A stretch of DNA of 64,000 bases from Roseibium album. Lineage in GTDB: Bacteria; Pseudomonadota; Alphaproteobacteria; Rhizobiales; Stappiaceae. Positions 1 through 9,017 of the stretch are shown here, one piece after another; within the stretch, counting starts at the first letter, position 1; each line of letters opens with the position of its first letter. Both the position numbers and the translations under genes were made by a program. Below the pieces are notes generated by a model that had not been told where the DNA came from, did no database searches, and saw only the letters and a list, made by a program, of their open reading frames with translations. The DNA is taken from assembly GCA_001404055.1 (NCBI GenBank), contig CXTY01000039.1, forward strand, positions 277,240 to 341,239. The letters run 5' to 3'.

Positions 1-756
1 ACCATCCCTGTATTTTCCAGTGAGATACCCTTGTGCAAGTGAGGAATATGCCAATAGGCCGACATTCTCCCTCGTGGCAACTTCTGCCAGGTTGGTTTCA
101 AATGTCCGGTTCACGAGAGAATAGGCATTCTGGATCGAGGCGACCCGAGGCAAGCCCAGATGCTCGGCCGCCGTTACATACTGCATTGTCCCCCACGCAC
201 TCTCATTGGAGAGCCCGACATGTCGGATCTTGCCGGCCTTAATGAGATCAGCGAGCACTTCCAGGGTTGATTGAATGCTGTTCTCGTCTTCCGCTGGCTC
301 AGCATGTTTCCAGCGTGTTGGATTTGAACCGAACCCGGTCACATTCCGGTCGGGCCAGTGGATCTGGTAAAGGTCGATATAATCGGTCTGAAGGTTCTTC
401 AGGCTTCGATCGACCGCAAATTCGATCTGACTGCGGTTCAGTTGGCCATGTTCGCCATTTTCGCGAAACCAGTCCATAACTGTGCGCCCAACAACCTTGG
501 TCGCCACGACAACCTTATCTCGGTTCCCGGAATTCCTGAACCAGCTTCCGACTATCCGCTCAGTTCGCCCTTGCGTCTCTTTTTTCGACGGGATCGGATA
601 AAGTTCGGCCGTGTCGAAAAAATTGATGCCACTTTCGTACGCAAGGTCCATCTGCGCGTGACCTTCGGATTCCGAATTCTGTTCTCCAAACGTCATGGTA
701 CCAAGGCAAAGAGCGCTTACTTGCACATCCGTGCGGCCAAGCCGACGTTGTTCCAT
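1..756 (-). CDS. Aldo/keto reductase (3' end cut by window edge)
   Basis: NAD(P)H-dependent oxidoreductase of the aldo/keto reductase superfamily. The frame opens at an ATG (754-756) and stays open to base 1, so the C-terminus lies outside the window. The translation starts MEQRRLGRTDVQVSALCLGT, the usual first beta-strand of the family. The expected catalytic residues are visible: Asp and Tyr in NFFDTAELYP, Lys in VVATKV and His in LYQIHWPD. The stretch with SNESAWG matches the bacterial Tas/YajO-like branch. Substrate cannot be told from sequence. It is transcribed convergently with nothing visible and lies just downstream of the esterase gene on the same strand. Confidence 0.88.
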   Translation of the reverse strand, partial: MEQRRLGRTDVQVSALCLGTMTFGEQNSESEGHAQMDLAYESGINFFDTAELYPIPSKKETQGRTERIVGSWFRNSGNRDKVVVATKVVGRTVMDWFRENGEHGQLNRSQIEFAVDRSLKNLQTDYIDLYQIHWPDRNVTGFGSNPTRWKHAEPAEDENSIQSTLEVLADLIKAGKIRHVGLSNESAWGTMQYVTAAEHLGLPRVASIQNAYSLVNRTFETNLAEVATRENVGLLAYSSLAQGYLTGKYRDG

Positions 757-806
757 CAGGCATTCCTTTGAATTTTGAAGCAGGGCATCTCAGAGGCTGA
801 CGGCCT

Positions 807-1442
807 CTACCCCTTGGAAGATTTGGCTTTTGCCAGAAGTTCGTTCACTTTTGGCAAGATTTTTTCAACAATGACAGCAACGCCATCCGCGTTCGGATGC
901 ATGCCGTCGGATAGATTTAGGTCCGGATCAAGGGCGACGCCTTCCAGAAAGAAGGGATATAGCAGAGCATCATTCGCCCTGGCTATATCTGCGTAGATCG
1001 GGTCAAAGGCGTCCCCGTATTCGGGTCCCAGATTGCGCGGCGCCAACATCCCGGCGAGCAACACTTCGATACCCCGCTCGCGAAGACGCTTAGTTATGTC
1101 TTCAAGATTCTTCCGGGTAAATTCAGGTGAAAGCCCGCGGAGCGCATCATTTGCTCCCAGCTCCACGATGACCGCATCAGTGTCGGTTCCAACAGACCAG
1201 TCGAGCCGGGAAAGTCCACCGGAAGTCGTGTCACCAGATACCCCGGCATTTACAACATCGACCGAGTGTCCCTGCTCATCGAGAGCCTTCTGGAGCTGTT
1301 CCGGAAAGCCTTCCTCCGGTGCAAGTTGATAGCCTGCGGACAAGCTGTCTCCCAATACAACAAGTTTCAGATCTGCTGATTGGACAGCGCCCGGAATGGC
1401 CACGAAAGCAAGAACATTCAGAAGAAATAAAAAACGGTTCAC
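807..1442 (-). CDS. SGNH/GDSL arylesterase, TesA-like, exported
   Basis: Periplasmic lysophospholipase/thioesterase/arylesterase of the SGNH family (211 aa, typical of TesA). A signal peptide covers residues 1-22, ending VQSA. Block I is GDSLSAGY with the nucleophilic Ser; the block II Gly (NAGVSGDTTSGG) and block III GAND supply the oxyanion hole; block V DGMHPN carries the catalytic Asp and His. It is divergent from the ABC transporter pair at 1563-4861, the usual tesA/ybbA/ybbP arrangement of proteobacteria, which supports the assignment. Confidence 0.9.
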   Translation of the reverse strand: MNRFLFLLNVLAFVAIPGAVQSADLKLVVLGDSLSAGYQLAPEEGFPEQLQKALDEQGHSVDVVNAGVSGDTTSGGLSRLDWSVGTDTDAVIVELGANDALRGLSPEFTRKNLEDITKRLRERGIEVLLAGMLAPRNLGPEYGDAFDPIYADIARANDALLYPFFLEGVALDPDLNLSDGMHPNADGVAVIVEKILPKVNELLAKAKSSKG

Positions 1443-1562
1443 TCTAACACTCTCTCAGGACTGGAAGACGCGTCACATCAGGCCCATATGGTCGCAGAGC
1501 ATCCAATTGTCGAGGGCATGCATCTGTCAGGAAGACGATCGCACGCCTGTTGTAAAGGTCTA

Positions 1563-2282
1563 ATGATGACAAATTCACCTGCAATCTCCTTGAAAAATGT
1601 CCATCTGACGCTCGGGGAGGGTGCTGGCCGGGTTCATATTCTCAAGGGAATTGACCTGGAAATCGACAAAGGGACATCCGTGGGCCTCGTTGGACCATCC
1701 GGATCTGGGAAATCCACCTTGTTGATGGTCATGGCGGGACTTGAACGCGCAGACGAAGGATCCGTTGTCGTCGCCAACGCTGAACTTGGGCCACTTTCTG
1801 AAGACCGACTGGCCAGATTTCGAGGTCGAAACGTCGGCATCATCTTTCAGTCTTTCCACCTGGTGCCAAACATGACGGCTTTGGAAAACGTTGCCGTGCC
1901 GCTGGAACTTGCAGGAGATCCCTCGGCATTCGACAAGGCCAAGGCGGAACTCGACGCTGTCGGACTGGGACACCGGCTTCATCATTATCCGGCGCAGATG
2001 TCTGGCGGAGAACAGCAACGGGTTGCTGTTGCCCGGGCACTCGTTGTGGAACCGGAAATTCTGATTGCTGACGAGCCGACAGGCAATCTGGATGATACGA
2101 CAGGCACGCAGATTGTTGACCTCATGTTCACTGCCCAGCGCGAGCGAAACACCACACTGGTGCTGGTTACGCATGACCCGAACCTTGCAGTTAAATGTGA
2201 TCGAATGATCCGGGTTCGGTCTGGTGAGATCGAAGAAGCCCACGCAAAACCTTCAGACGTTGCTGAAGGAGTGTCTGCATGA
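1563..2282 (+). CDS. ABC transporter ATP-binding protein (YbbA-like)
   Basis: ATPase of a LolD/MacB-type ABC system. Walker A is GPSGSGKST, the signature is MSGGEQQRVAVARAL, Walker B is ILIADEP, and the switch His is VTHD. Two ATGs (1563 and 1566) are the first sensible starts; the open frame extends to 1488 but that part has no family match. Its stop overlaps the permease start by four bases (ATGA at 2279-2282), so the two are translationally coupled. Substrate unknown; in other proteobacteria this pair sits next to tesA and is thought to export or extract a lipid or hydrophobic molecule. Confidence 0.9.
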   Translation: MMTNSPAISLKNVHLTLGEGAGRVHILKGIDLEIDKGTSVGLVGPSGSGKSTLLMVMAGLERADEGSVVVANAELGPLSEDRLARFRGRNVGIIFQSFHLVPNMTALENVAVPLELAGDPSAFDKAKAELDAVGLGHRLHHYPAQMSGGEQQRVAVARALVVEPEILIADEPTGNLDDTTGTQIVDLMFTAQRERNTTLVLVTHDPNLAVKCDRMIRVRSGEIEEAHAKPSDVAEGVSA

Positions 2283-4861
2283 GCAGTTTTGTCTCCGGGC
2301 GGCCACACTCTGGTAACCAGACGTTCAGACTCGCAGCGCGGTTTGCCCTGCGTGAACTGCGCGGCGGCCTCAAGGGTTTTTACATTTTCATTGCCTGTAT
2401 TGCGCTTGGTGTAGCAGCAATTGCCGGGGTGACCTCCGTGTCCCGTGCGCTCACCGAAGGTATATCCAAGGAAGGGCAGTCAATTCTTGGGGGTGACCTA
2501 TCCTTTTCCCTGGTCCACAGGAAAGCCGACCCAGAGCAGGTCGCGTTCCTGAATGGATTGGGAGACACATCTCAGATAGCCACCTTGCGGGCGATGACAC
2601 GGCGAACCGACACGGGTGACCAGGCTCTTGTTGAACTGAAAGCCGTGGACAATGCCTATCCGCTTTACGGTTCGCTTGATCTGGAATCTGGTCAACCGCT
2701 TGAAGAGGCTCTTGCTTCAGAAAATGGCATGTGGGGTGCTGTCGTGGATCTGGCTTTGCTGGCGCGGCTGGATGTATCCGTTGGTGACACACTCTCTCTC
2801 GGTCGCACCACAGTTCGCATTACCGATGTCATTGAGACCGAACCCGACAAGCTTGCCGGCGGTATGGAACTCGGCCCCAGGCTAATGATTTCCGACGCGG
2901 CGATTGCTGACACCGACCTTGTCCAGCCAGGAAGTTTGGTGCGTTGGCGCTACCGGATCCGCATGAACCCGGCACCGGGCATTGACGCTCTGACAGAGAT
3001 TGTCGAGAAAGCCAAAACCGACCAACCGGATGCCGGATGGCGGATACGTTCACGCGCCAACGCCTCGCCCGGTCTACAGCGCAGTATTAACCGCTTCGCT
3101 CAATTCCTGACGCTTGTGGGCCTGACGGCGCTTGTTGTCGGTGGTGTTGGGGTCGCAAACGCCATTCGTGCCTATCTCGAAACCAAGCGCGACGTGATTG
3201 CCAGTTTCAAATGCCTTGGTTCAACAGGGGGGTTTGTTTTCCAGATCTACCTGGTTCAGATGTTGCTATTGGCGTTGATCGGCATCGGCATCGGTCTTGT
3301 GGTCGGCGCGCTGATCCCGTTTGCGGCCGGCGCTGCCCTTTCCGGTGTACTTCCAATTCAACTCGCAGCAAGCATCTATCCCACAGAACTCGCCCTGGGC
3401 CTTCTATACGGTCTGCTGACCGCGCTAGCATTTGCACTTTGGCCGCTTGGCCGCGCCCATGATGTCCCACCGACAGCGCTGTTTCGGGACATCGTCACAG
3501 GTGGGTCAAAATTGCCGCGCAAGCGCTATTTGTTTGCAACGGCTGTCACTGTATTGGCTCTAGCAGGAATTGCCATTCTTCTGTCCCACGAAAAGACAAT
3601 TGCCGGCATCTATATCGCTGCCTCCGCGGGGGCTTTTGTTCTGCTTGTCGTGGTCGCCCGGGCGATCATGTTCATTGCCAAACGCCTGCCAAGTGTACGG
3701 TCAACGGAACTGCGGTTGGCAATTGCCAACATTCACCGCCCTGGGGCTTTGACACCTTCCGTAGTTCTCTCCCTTGGCCTTGGCCTTTCACTTCTTGTGG
3801 CCCTGGCACTCATTGATGGCAATTTGCGCCGCGAACTGACCGCAACAATTGCTGACAAGGCACCAAGCTTCTTTTTTGTCGATATCCAGAGCCATGAGCG
3901 AGATGCTTTCGAAGCTCTTTTGAAAGAGCAAGCGCCCAATTCCAATTTGCAGGGTGTCCCCATGCTGCGAGGGCGGATTGTCAGCTTGAACGGCATTCCG
4001 GCTGACCAATTCAAACCAGCGCAGGAAGGGTCTGACTGGGTATTGCGCGGCGACAGAGGCATTACTTACGAAAGCACGCTGCCACCAAACTCCAAACTTG
4101 CTGAAGGAACCTGGTGGCCAACTGACTACGCCGGCGTCCCCCTCGTTTCAATTGACGAAGAAGCAGCAACGGATCTTGGGTTGAATGTTGGCGACACGAT
4201 CACGGTCAATGTGCTCGGGCGCGAGATTTCGGCTGAAATTGCCAACTTCAGAGACGTTGAATGGCAATCTTTTTCGATCAACTTTGTCATGGTGTTTTCG
4301 CCAAACACTTTTGCGGGCGCCCCGCATGCTCATTTGATGACGCTTGGCTGGGATGATGACGTACCAACTGAGCGGGAACTGGCATTGCTGAAAACGGTTT
4401 CCAATACGTTTCCGACGGTAACGGCTGTGCGGGTGAAAGATGCGATCACGCAAGTGAACGATCTTGTGGCGCAGCTTGCCTGGGCCATTCGCGGCGCGAG
4501 CTCCATTACACTGATCGCAAGTGTATTGGTGCTTGCCGGTGCTCTGGCCGCTGGACACAGAAGCCGAATTTACGATGCAGTCATTTTGAAAACGCTTGGC
4601 GCAACGCGGGCCCGGCTCATCGTCGCCTACGGTCTGGAATACGCTATTCTCGGATTGACCACGGCGGTGTTTGCGCTCGTCGCAGGGGGGATTGCTGCCT
4701 GGTATGTCATTACCCGCATTATGGGTGGTTCGTTTGAACTGATGCCGGTCACGGCCGCGAGCGCAGCGCTGGTCGCACTGGTCCTCACCGTCGGCTTCGG
4801 TCTGATTGGAACGTGGCGAGTGCTCGGTGAAAAACCGGCACCGGTTCTCAGAAACCTCTGA
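2279..4861 (+). CDS. ABC transporter permease, FtsX-like (YbbP-like)
   Basis: An 860-residue permease with the MacB/FtsX-type fold: an N-terminal membrane helix near residues 32-55, a periplasmic domain, a first four-helix FtsX block around 270-400 (with the conserved YLETKRDVIASFKCLGS stretch), further helices near 430-500, a second periplasmic domain, and a last three-helix block from about 735 to 855 (SRIYDAVILKTLGATR). Partner of the ATPase encoded upstream. The last helices reach the C-terminus with no extra domain. Confidence 0.9.
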   Translation: MSSFVSGRPHSGNQTFRLAARFALRELRGGLKGFYIFIACIALGVAAIAGVTSVSRALTEGISKEGQSILGGDLSFSLVHRKADPEQVAFLNGLGDTSQIATLRAMTRRTDTGDQALVELKAVDNAYPLYGSLDLESGQPLEEALASENGMWGAVVDLALLARLDVSVGDTLSLGRTTVRITDVIETEPDKLAGGMELGPRLMISDAAIADTDLVQPGSLVRWRYRIRMNPAPGIDALTEIVEKAKTDQPDAGWRIRSRANASPGLQRSINRFAQFLTLVGLTALVVGGVGVANAIRAYLETKRDVIASFKCLGSTGGFVFQIYLVQMLLLALIGIGIGLVVGALIPFAAGAALSGVLPIQLAASIYPTELALGLLYGLLTALAFALWPLGRAHDVPPTALFRDIVTGGSKLPRKRYLFATAVTVLALAGIAILLSHEKTIAGIYIAASAGAFVLLVVVARAIMFIAKRLPSVRSTELRLAIANIHRPGALTPSVVLSLGLGLSLLVALALIDGNLRRELTATIADKAPSFFFVDIQSHERDAFEALLKEQAPNSNLQGVPMLRGRIVSLNGIPADQFKPAQEGSDWVLRGDRGITYESTLPPNSKLAEGTWWPTDYAGVPLVSIDEEAATDLGLNVGDTITVNVLGREISAEIANFRDVEWQSFSINFVMVFSPNTFAGAPHAHLMTLGWDDDVPTERELALLKTVSNTFPTVTAVRVKDAITQVNDLVAQLAWAIRGASSITLIASVLVLAGALAAGHRSRIYDAVILKTLGATRARLIVAYGLEYAILGLTTAVFALVAGGIAAWYVITRIMGGSFELMPVTAASAALVALVLTVGFGLIGTWRVLGEKPAPVLRNL

Positions 4862-5012
4862 CTGACCGCTCAAGTCTCAATAGCCGGTCAGGAAACTGTC
4901 ATATAAAACAGGCACTTTCCTGACGGTCCCCAGCTCGTGTAACTTGCGTGCTGTTCTCCTCCTGGATATCCGGGTAAAGTCCGAGAAAATGATGAAAAAT
5001 AGGGCTCACTAC

Positions 5013-5786
5013 ATGTTCGAAATCACCAAACGATCCGGTTTGAAAAACTTTGCAAAGGTAACGGCGATTGCTGCAACAGCCGCCTTGTCCTTTGTGACCC
5101 TGGCGCAGGCAGAAAGCCCTTTTCACACAGGTGTCTGGCAACTGAATGAAGAAGCTGGGCCGCGCGGACTTGTCGTCAGCGACTGGCTGGTGTTTGAAGA
5201 CGGCCTTCCAAAGCGCTGGTTGTACCGCCGCGCGGGCACAAACGATCAGAATCAATTTGATTTCTTCTCCCGGACAATTGGCGACTCGGGCTACACGCCG
5301 GTCGGAATTCGCGTTTACCGTACTGGCGAAAATTCGATGAAATACACCCTTGCGCCGAAGGGTGAGGCACCAATTGAGGTTTCGGCAGTTCGGTTGTCTA
5401 TTCCCAACTTCGAAAATTCCTGCCTCTCGGTCGAGAAAAAGGGCAAGCGGTTCTTTGGCAATTGGGTTGGCACTTCTGGATCGACACTGAAGAAACTCAA
5501 TGTCGGCAAAAACAAGATTACCGTTGATGGTAAAGCCCGGGCTATTTCGATTGAAGAAGTCCGCGTTGGTCGTATGGGCATCACAGAAGATGGCAAACCA
5601 ATTGCGTTCTTAACGGATGCCGGCGGTGACTACGCCGTTCTGCAATGGTTCAAGCCGGGTGTATCCATGGAGCAAATGAGAGACAAGGAAACAGAAATTC
5701 TAGATTTCACGGCGGAGGAAATCGTTCGCAATCCTGGCGGCACGTGTGATCGGCAGATCGCATCGCGGCTGAAAGCGATGAAATAA
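5013..5786 (+). CDS. Exported protein of unknown function
   Basis: No family recognised. The start at 5013 (MFEITKRSGLKNF) gives a clean signal peptide ending at about residue 33 (VTLAQA-ES); upstream ATGs at 4989 and 4992 would add eight or seven residues. The mature part is about 225 residues, mostly beta by appearance, with two Cys (NSCLSVEKK and GGTCDRQ) that could form a disulfide. It is a single gene between the ABC pair and the Bax-inhibitor gene. Confidence 0.75.
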   Translation: MFEITKRSGLKNFAKVTAIAATAALSFVTLAQAESPFHTGVWQLNEEAGPRGLVVSDWLVFEDGLPKRWLYRRAGTNDQNQFDFFSRTIGDSGYTPVGIRVYRTGENSMKYTLAPKGEAPIEVSAVRLSIPNFENSCLSVEKKGKRFFGNWVGTSGSTLKKLNVGKNKITVDGKARAISIEEVRVGRMGITEDGKPIAFLTDAGGDYAVLQWFKPGVSMEQMRDKETEILDFTAEEIVRNPGGTCDRQIASRLKAMK

Positions 5787-5957
5787 TCGCTGAAATTTAA
5801 GCATATTTGCTGTTTATGGGGGTGAAGGCTGAAAGATTACGGTTTTTTCAGAAATCGCGTCTTGTGCTTGCCTCCACATTTTCCCATATTTTGAGGGAGT
5901 TGTGTTGCGTGCGATGATGCATGCAGCTGTTATTTCTAAAGAGGGATGAAAACGACC

Positions 5958-6740
5958 ATGTCGACCTTTGACCGTCAACCTCAAGGCACCTATTCGGTCG
6001 CCGGCACGCGCGCTGAGGCCGGCATCGATCAGGGCCTGCGTACGTATATGCTTGGCGTATACAATTACATGACCTTTGGCCTGGCGCTGACCGGTTTCTT
6101 TGCATTGGCCACGTCAATGCTGGCCACAACAACTGACCCGAGCGCCGCAGTCGCGAGCATGGGAAATGGCCAGATGCTAACCCAGCTCGGCGTAACGCTT
6201 TATGGCAGCCCGCTTAAATGGGTTGTTATGCTGGCTCCGCTTGGCATGGTTTTCTGGTTGTCTGCTCGCGTTCAGTCCATGAGCGCATCGACAGCACGCA
6301 CCATGTTCATGGCGTTCGCGGCTGTTATGGGAATTTCGCTGTCTTCGATCTTCCTTGTTTACACTGGTGGATCAATCGCGCGGGTGTTCTTTATCACCGC
6401 GGCAGCCTTCGGCTCCTTGAGCATTTTTGGTTACACCACCAAAAAGGACCTGTCCGGTTGGGGCTCGTTCCTCTTTATGGGCCTGATCGGCATCATCATT
6501 GCGTCGATCGTGAATATCTTCATGGCATCTTCCGCCCTGCAGTTCGCGATTTCCGTAATTGGTGTTCTGGTGTTTGCAGGCCTGACTGCATATGACACGC
6601 AGCAGATCAAGGAAATGTACTACGAAGGCGACAGCTCCGATGTCAGCACCAAGAAGTCCGTAATGGGCGCACTGCGTCTCTACCTCGACTTCCTGAACAT
6701 GTTCCTGATGTTGCTGTCGCTGTTCGGTAACCGCGAATAA
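5958..6740 (+). CDS. Bax inhibitor-1 / YccA-family membrane protein
   Basis: Inner-membrane protein of the BI-1 (UPF0005) family, with about seven transmembrane helices from residue 30 on. The family's C-terminal helix pattern is seen (LTAYDTQQIKEMYYEG, then LRLYLDFLNMFLMLLSLFG). An ATG at 5946 also opens the frame, but the GAGGGA ribosome site abuts it; the ATG at 5958 has proper spacing. Proposed roles in the family are calcium leak and modulation of membrane proteases such as FtsH. A strong terminator follows. Confidence 0.92.
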   Translation: MSTFDRQPQGTYSVAGTRAEAGIDQGLRTYMLGVYNYMTFGLALTGFFALATSMLATTTDPSAAVASMGNGQMLTQLGVTLYGSPLKWVVMLAPLGMVFWLSARVQSMSASTARTMFMAFAAVMGISLSSIFLVYTGGSIARVFFITAAAFGSLSIFGYTTKKDLSGWGSFLFMGLIGIIIASIVNIFMASSALQFAISVIGVLVFAGLTAYDTQQIKEMYYEGDSSDVSTKKSVMGALRLYLDFLNMFLMLLSLFGNRE

Positions 6741-6764
6741 GCACTTCATCAGGTCAGATGCGAG

Positions 6765-6792
6765 AAAGCCCGGCATTTTGCCGGGCTTTTTT
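6765..6792 (+). terminator. Rho-independent terminator after the BI-1 gene
   Basis: An 11-bp stem (AAAGCCCGGCA / TGCCGGGCTTT) with a 3-base loop, followed by a run of T. It lies 25 bases after the stop at 6740 and also separates the convergent DUF2794 gene. Confidence 0.9.
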
Positions 6793-6819
6793 CATTGTTG
6801 AAGTCTCGCTATAAAAGCT

Positions 6820-7209
6820 TCACGCATCGACAAGACGCAGATGCTTTTTCTTTTCCAGGACCCGCAGAACCTGCGTCAGGTCATGGCCTCGCTTCAAAAT
6901 CACACCGCCAGTCGCCACCACTGAGTAGGCGCCCTGGCGCCGGGTCAGCTTCGGATCTTTTTCAATCCGGTAGAGCGGCATTTCCGAAGATCTGCGAAAT
7001 ACTGAAAAGACCGCCCGGTCTTTCAGAAGGTCAATGGCGTAGTCACGCCACTCGCCGTCTGCAACCATGCGGCCATAGAGCCGTAAAATGGTGTCAAGTT
7101 CACGCCGGTTGAATGAAACAACAGGTCTGGGCGGGGGAGCCGGGTGGCTGTGCGGCAAAGGCTTCAAGCCCGTGCCGCGCTGAGACGCGATGTCATCGGC
7201 TTCGCTCAT
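6820..7209 (-). CDS. DUF2794 family protein
   Basis: A 129-residue cytoplasmic protein matching the alphaproteobacterial DUF2794 family: SFNRRELDTILRLYGRMVA, then WRDYAIDLLKDRAVFSVFRR, then LYRIEKDPKL. The first 30 residues are polar and Pro-rich, probably disordered. No catalytic motif is evident and the function of the family is unknown. Confidence 0.85.
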   Translation of the reverse strand: MSEADDIASQRGTGLKPLPHSHPAPPPRPVVSFNRRELDTILRLYGRMVADGEWRDYAIDLLKDRAVFSVFRRSSEMPLYRIEKDPKLTRRQGAYSVVATGGVILKRGHDLTQVLRVLEKKKHLRLVDA

Positions 7210-7766
7210 TCCGCCTCCGTTCCGTTTGCGGTTGCGCTTATAACAAGAGCCTGAGAACAGGGGAACCCCTTGTCACATGAACGTTATGATGCGTCGTCTT
7301 GGGGGCAGATGGCAAGCCCGCAAAGATAGAAAGGGCATTCTGAAGCAGGTTTCTTGATAATTTTGACAGGTAACCCAGTGGGGAAAACCAAAAAATCGGA
7401 CGCAAGGGCAATTTGCCCAGAAAGAATGCGTAAAATTCCATGATTTTGCCGCATTCCAGCCCTTGGCCAGCCATTTTAGCTTCCCATATTACTATCATAC
7501 CCTGATGGGTAAGACCGATAAGAAGCACGGAATGCATTAGCCCCCCAGCCCCCCGGGTTTTTTATTGGTCGCCAGATTTTAATGAGTCAAACATCAGGGC
7601 AACTGAAGGGCCGGCTACACGCCGGCCCTTTTCATTTGAATACCCGGCGTTTGATTTCAGATATCGTCAGTTCTTGCAGGTACAGAAATACATTTCGTCA
7701 TTTTTCACCTGCGTCCTTGCAATTGCCTCTTTTCCAACCCGATCCATGTTGTATCCTTTTTGAAGG
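7210..7766. other. Gene-free stretch, possible small-RNA locus
   Basis: 557 bases without a convincing protein gene. Small open frames on both strands have no family features. The 5' part probably holds the DUF2794 promoter (reading left). A C-rich, T-tailed segment near 7541-7564 and a strong hairpin terminator at 7608-7632 point rightwards, yet no gene precedes them, so a short non-coding transcript ending there is possible. Confidence 0.4.
7608..7632 (+). terminator. Orphan rho-independent terminator
   Basis: Perfect 8-bp stem GGGCCGGC / GCCGGCCC with a TACAC loop, followed by TTTTCATTT. No coding gene lies upstream on this strand for more than 800 bases, the BI-1 gene having its own terminator. 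Confidence 0.75.
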
Positions 7767-8285
7767 ATGACCACGGACCTGATCGATCTCCGCGCGGCAC
7801 GGACCGCGGACTGTGAGGCGCTTGCCGGTATTCACAACGAAGCCTGGCTCGGAGCCTACCGTGGCGTATTGCATGGTGTCGATCTGCAAAAAATGGTTTC
7901 GCGCCGTGGAACCGGCTGGTGGCGCGGTGCACTTGCAAGAGGCGTGAACATCAAAATCCTCAGCATCGCGGAGATTCCAGCTGGCTACGCAACCTATGGC
8001 CCGTGCCGCTTGCGCAACACCGGCATGTCGGGCGAAATTTATGAGCTCTATCTGAAGCCTGAATATCAGGGCCTGGGGTTTGGCCGCACGCTGTTCGACA
8101 GCGTCAGGGAAACTCTTGCAGCGAAAAGTATGCCAAGTGTGGCCGTGCAGGTTCTTTCCGACAACCTGCCTGCCAGGGCCTTTTACAAGGCCCTAGGCGG
8201 CAGACTGACAGCCAGATCCTGGTACCGCATTGGCGGCGAGAGACTGGAACTGTCCGTCTACGCATGGCCACAGGTTAGCAGCTAG
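7767..8285 (+). CDS. GNAT-family N-acetyltransferase
   Basis: A 172-residue GNAT enzyme using acetyl-CoA. The acetyl-CoA binding motif A is present (EIYELYLKPEYQGLGFGRTL, the Q/R-x-x-G-x-G/A loop), and the C-terminal motif B has NLPARAFYKALGG. The N-terminal AGIHNEAWLGAYRG is typical of the RimI-like subgroup. The GAAGG ribosome site is directly against the ATG, so initiation may be weak. Acceptor unknown. Confidence 0.87.
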   Translation: MTTDLIDLRAARTADCEALAGIHNEAWLGAYRGVLHGVDLQKMVSRRGTGWWRGALARGVNIKILSIAEIPAGYATYGPCRLRNTGMSGEIYELYLKPEYQGLGFGRTLFDSVRETLAAKSMPSVAVQVLSDNLPARAFYKALGGRLTARSWYRIGGERLELSVYAWPQVSS

Positions 8286-8294
8286 ATTTCAGCA

Positions 8295-8885
8295 TCACCC
8301 CCGATGAAAGATACCGGGATTTCCCAGGATGATCGCGCCTTGCGAACAATCGGTGGTACCGGCCATTGTATCGGCCGCCTGACGCGCCAGAACATTGGCA
8401 TCTTTATTCGCTTGCGCGTCAATCTTGGCAATCCAGCACGTGCCACCCCCTGGCAACAATTGAGTGACGATCAGGATGCTGCCGGTTTTCCCGCTCTCAT
8501 CGACACTTGGAAACCATCTGAGGATTGTTGCGAAGGGCACACCATTGCGCAACCGCCATTCCAACGTTTCGTTTACGGTATTGAAATTGGGAAGGGTCTG
8601 TTCCGCCGCCGGTTCCTGTTTGGCATTAAGGCCAAAAGAGACGAACATGCGCAGGTCACCTTCAGCGACCCGAACCTGCATGCCCTGGTAACCGACGCAT
8701 TCAAAGGCACCACCATATGTACCCTCTTCTGCGGCCGGCTCGATCAGGACACAGTCCTGAAGCTTTATCTTGGTGTAGGCGCTATCGATGTTGCCGGCTG
8801 AGGCTGGAGGTACAATGCAAAGCACAAAAACGAACTGAATTAGCGTCCAAATTGTTTTGTTACGGCAAAAAACAAACTCAAACAT
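8295..8885 (-). CDS. Invasion-associated-locus-B-like exported protein, unknown function
   Basis: A 196-residue protein with a signal peptide from the ATG at 8885 (FEFVFCRNKTIWTLIQF ... PPASAG). The open frame runs to 9200 but that part overlaps the pyrophosphatase gene and is not credible. The mature part, with YQGMQVRVAEGDLRMFVSFG and GGGTCWIAKIDAQANKDANVLARQAADT, resembles alphaproteobacterial exported proteins of unknown role. Four Cys in the mature part may form disulfides. The name is a loose resemblance only. Confidence 0.65.
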   Translation of the reverse strand: MFEFVFCRNKTIWTLIQFVFVLCIVPPASAGNIDSAYTKIKLQDCVLIEPAAEEGTYGGAFECVGYQGMQVRVAEGDLRMFVSFGLNAKQEPAAEQTLPNFNTVNETLEWRLRNGVPFATILRWFPSVDESGKTGSILIVTQLLPGGGTCWIAKIDAQANKDANVLARQAADTMAGTTDCSQGAIILGNPGIFHRG

Positions 8886-9017
8886 TACCTTAGCTCCAAT
8901 ATACGCCCACACCAGAATAGATGCACGATCATCAATTAGGTGCAATGCAAAAAATAAGGGCTTGCACTTACGTTGCTGGATTGCGATAGACGCTCCAAAG
9001 ATCAACAGGAGTTTGCA

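Noticed and set aside
1575..2243. 222-residue minus-strand frame within the ABC ATPase gene
   Set aside because: The plus strand carries all ABC motifs; this frame is a shadow.
4148..4873. 241-residue minus-strand frame within the ABC permease
   Set aside because: Low-quality composition and antisense to a coherent FtsX-type gene.
7238..7537. 99-residue minus-strand frame
   Set aside because: No ribosome site or domain; probably chance in a gene-free stretch.
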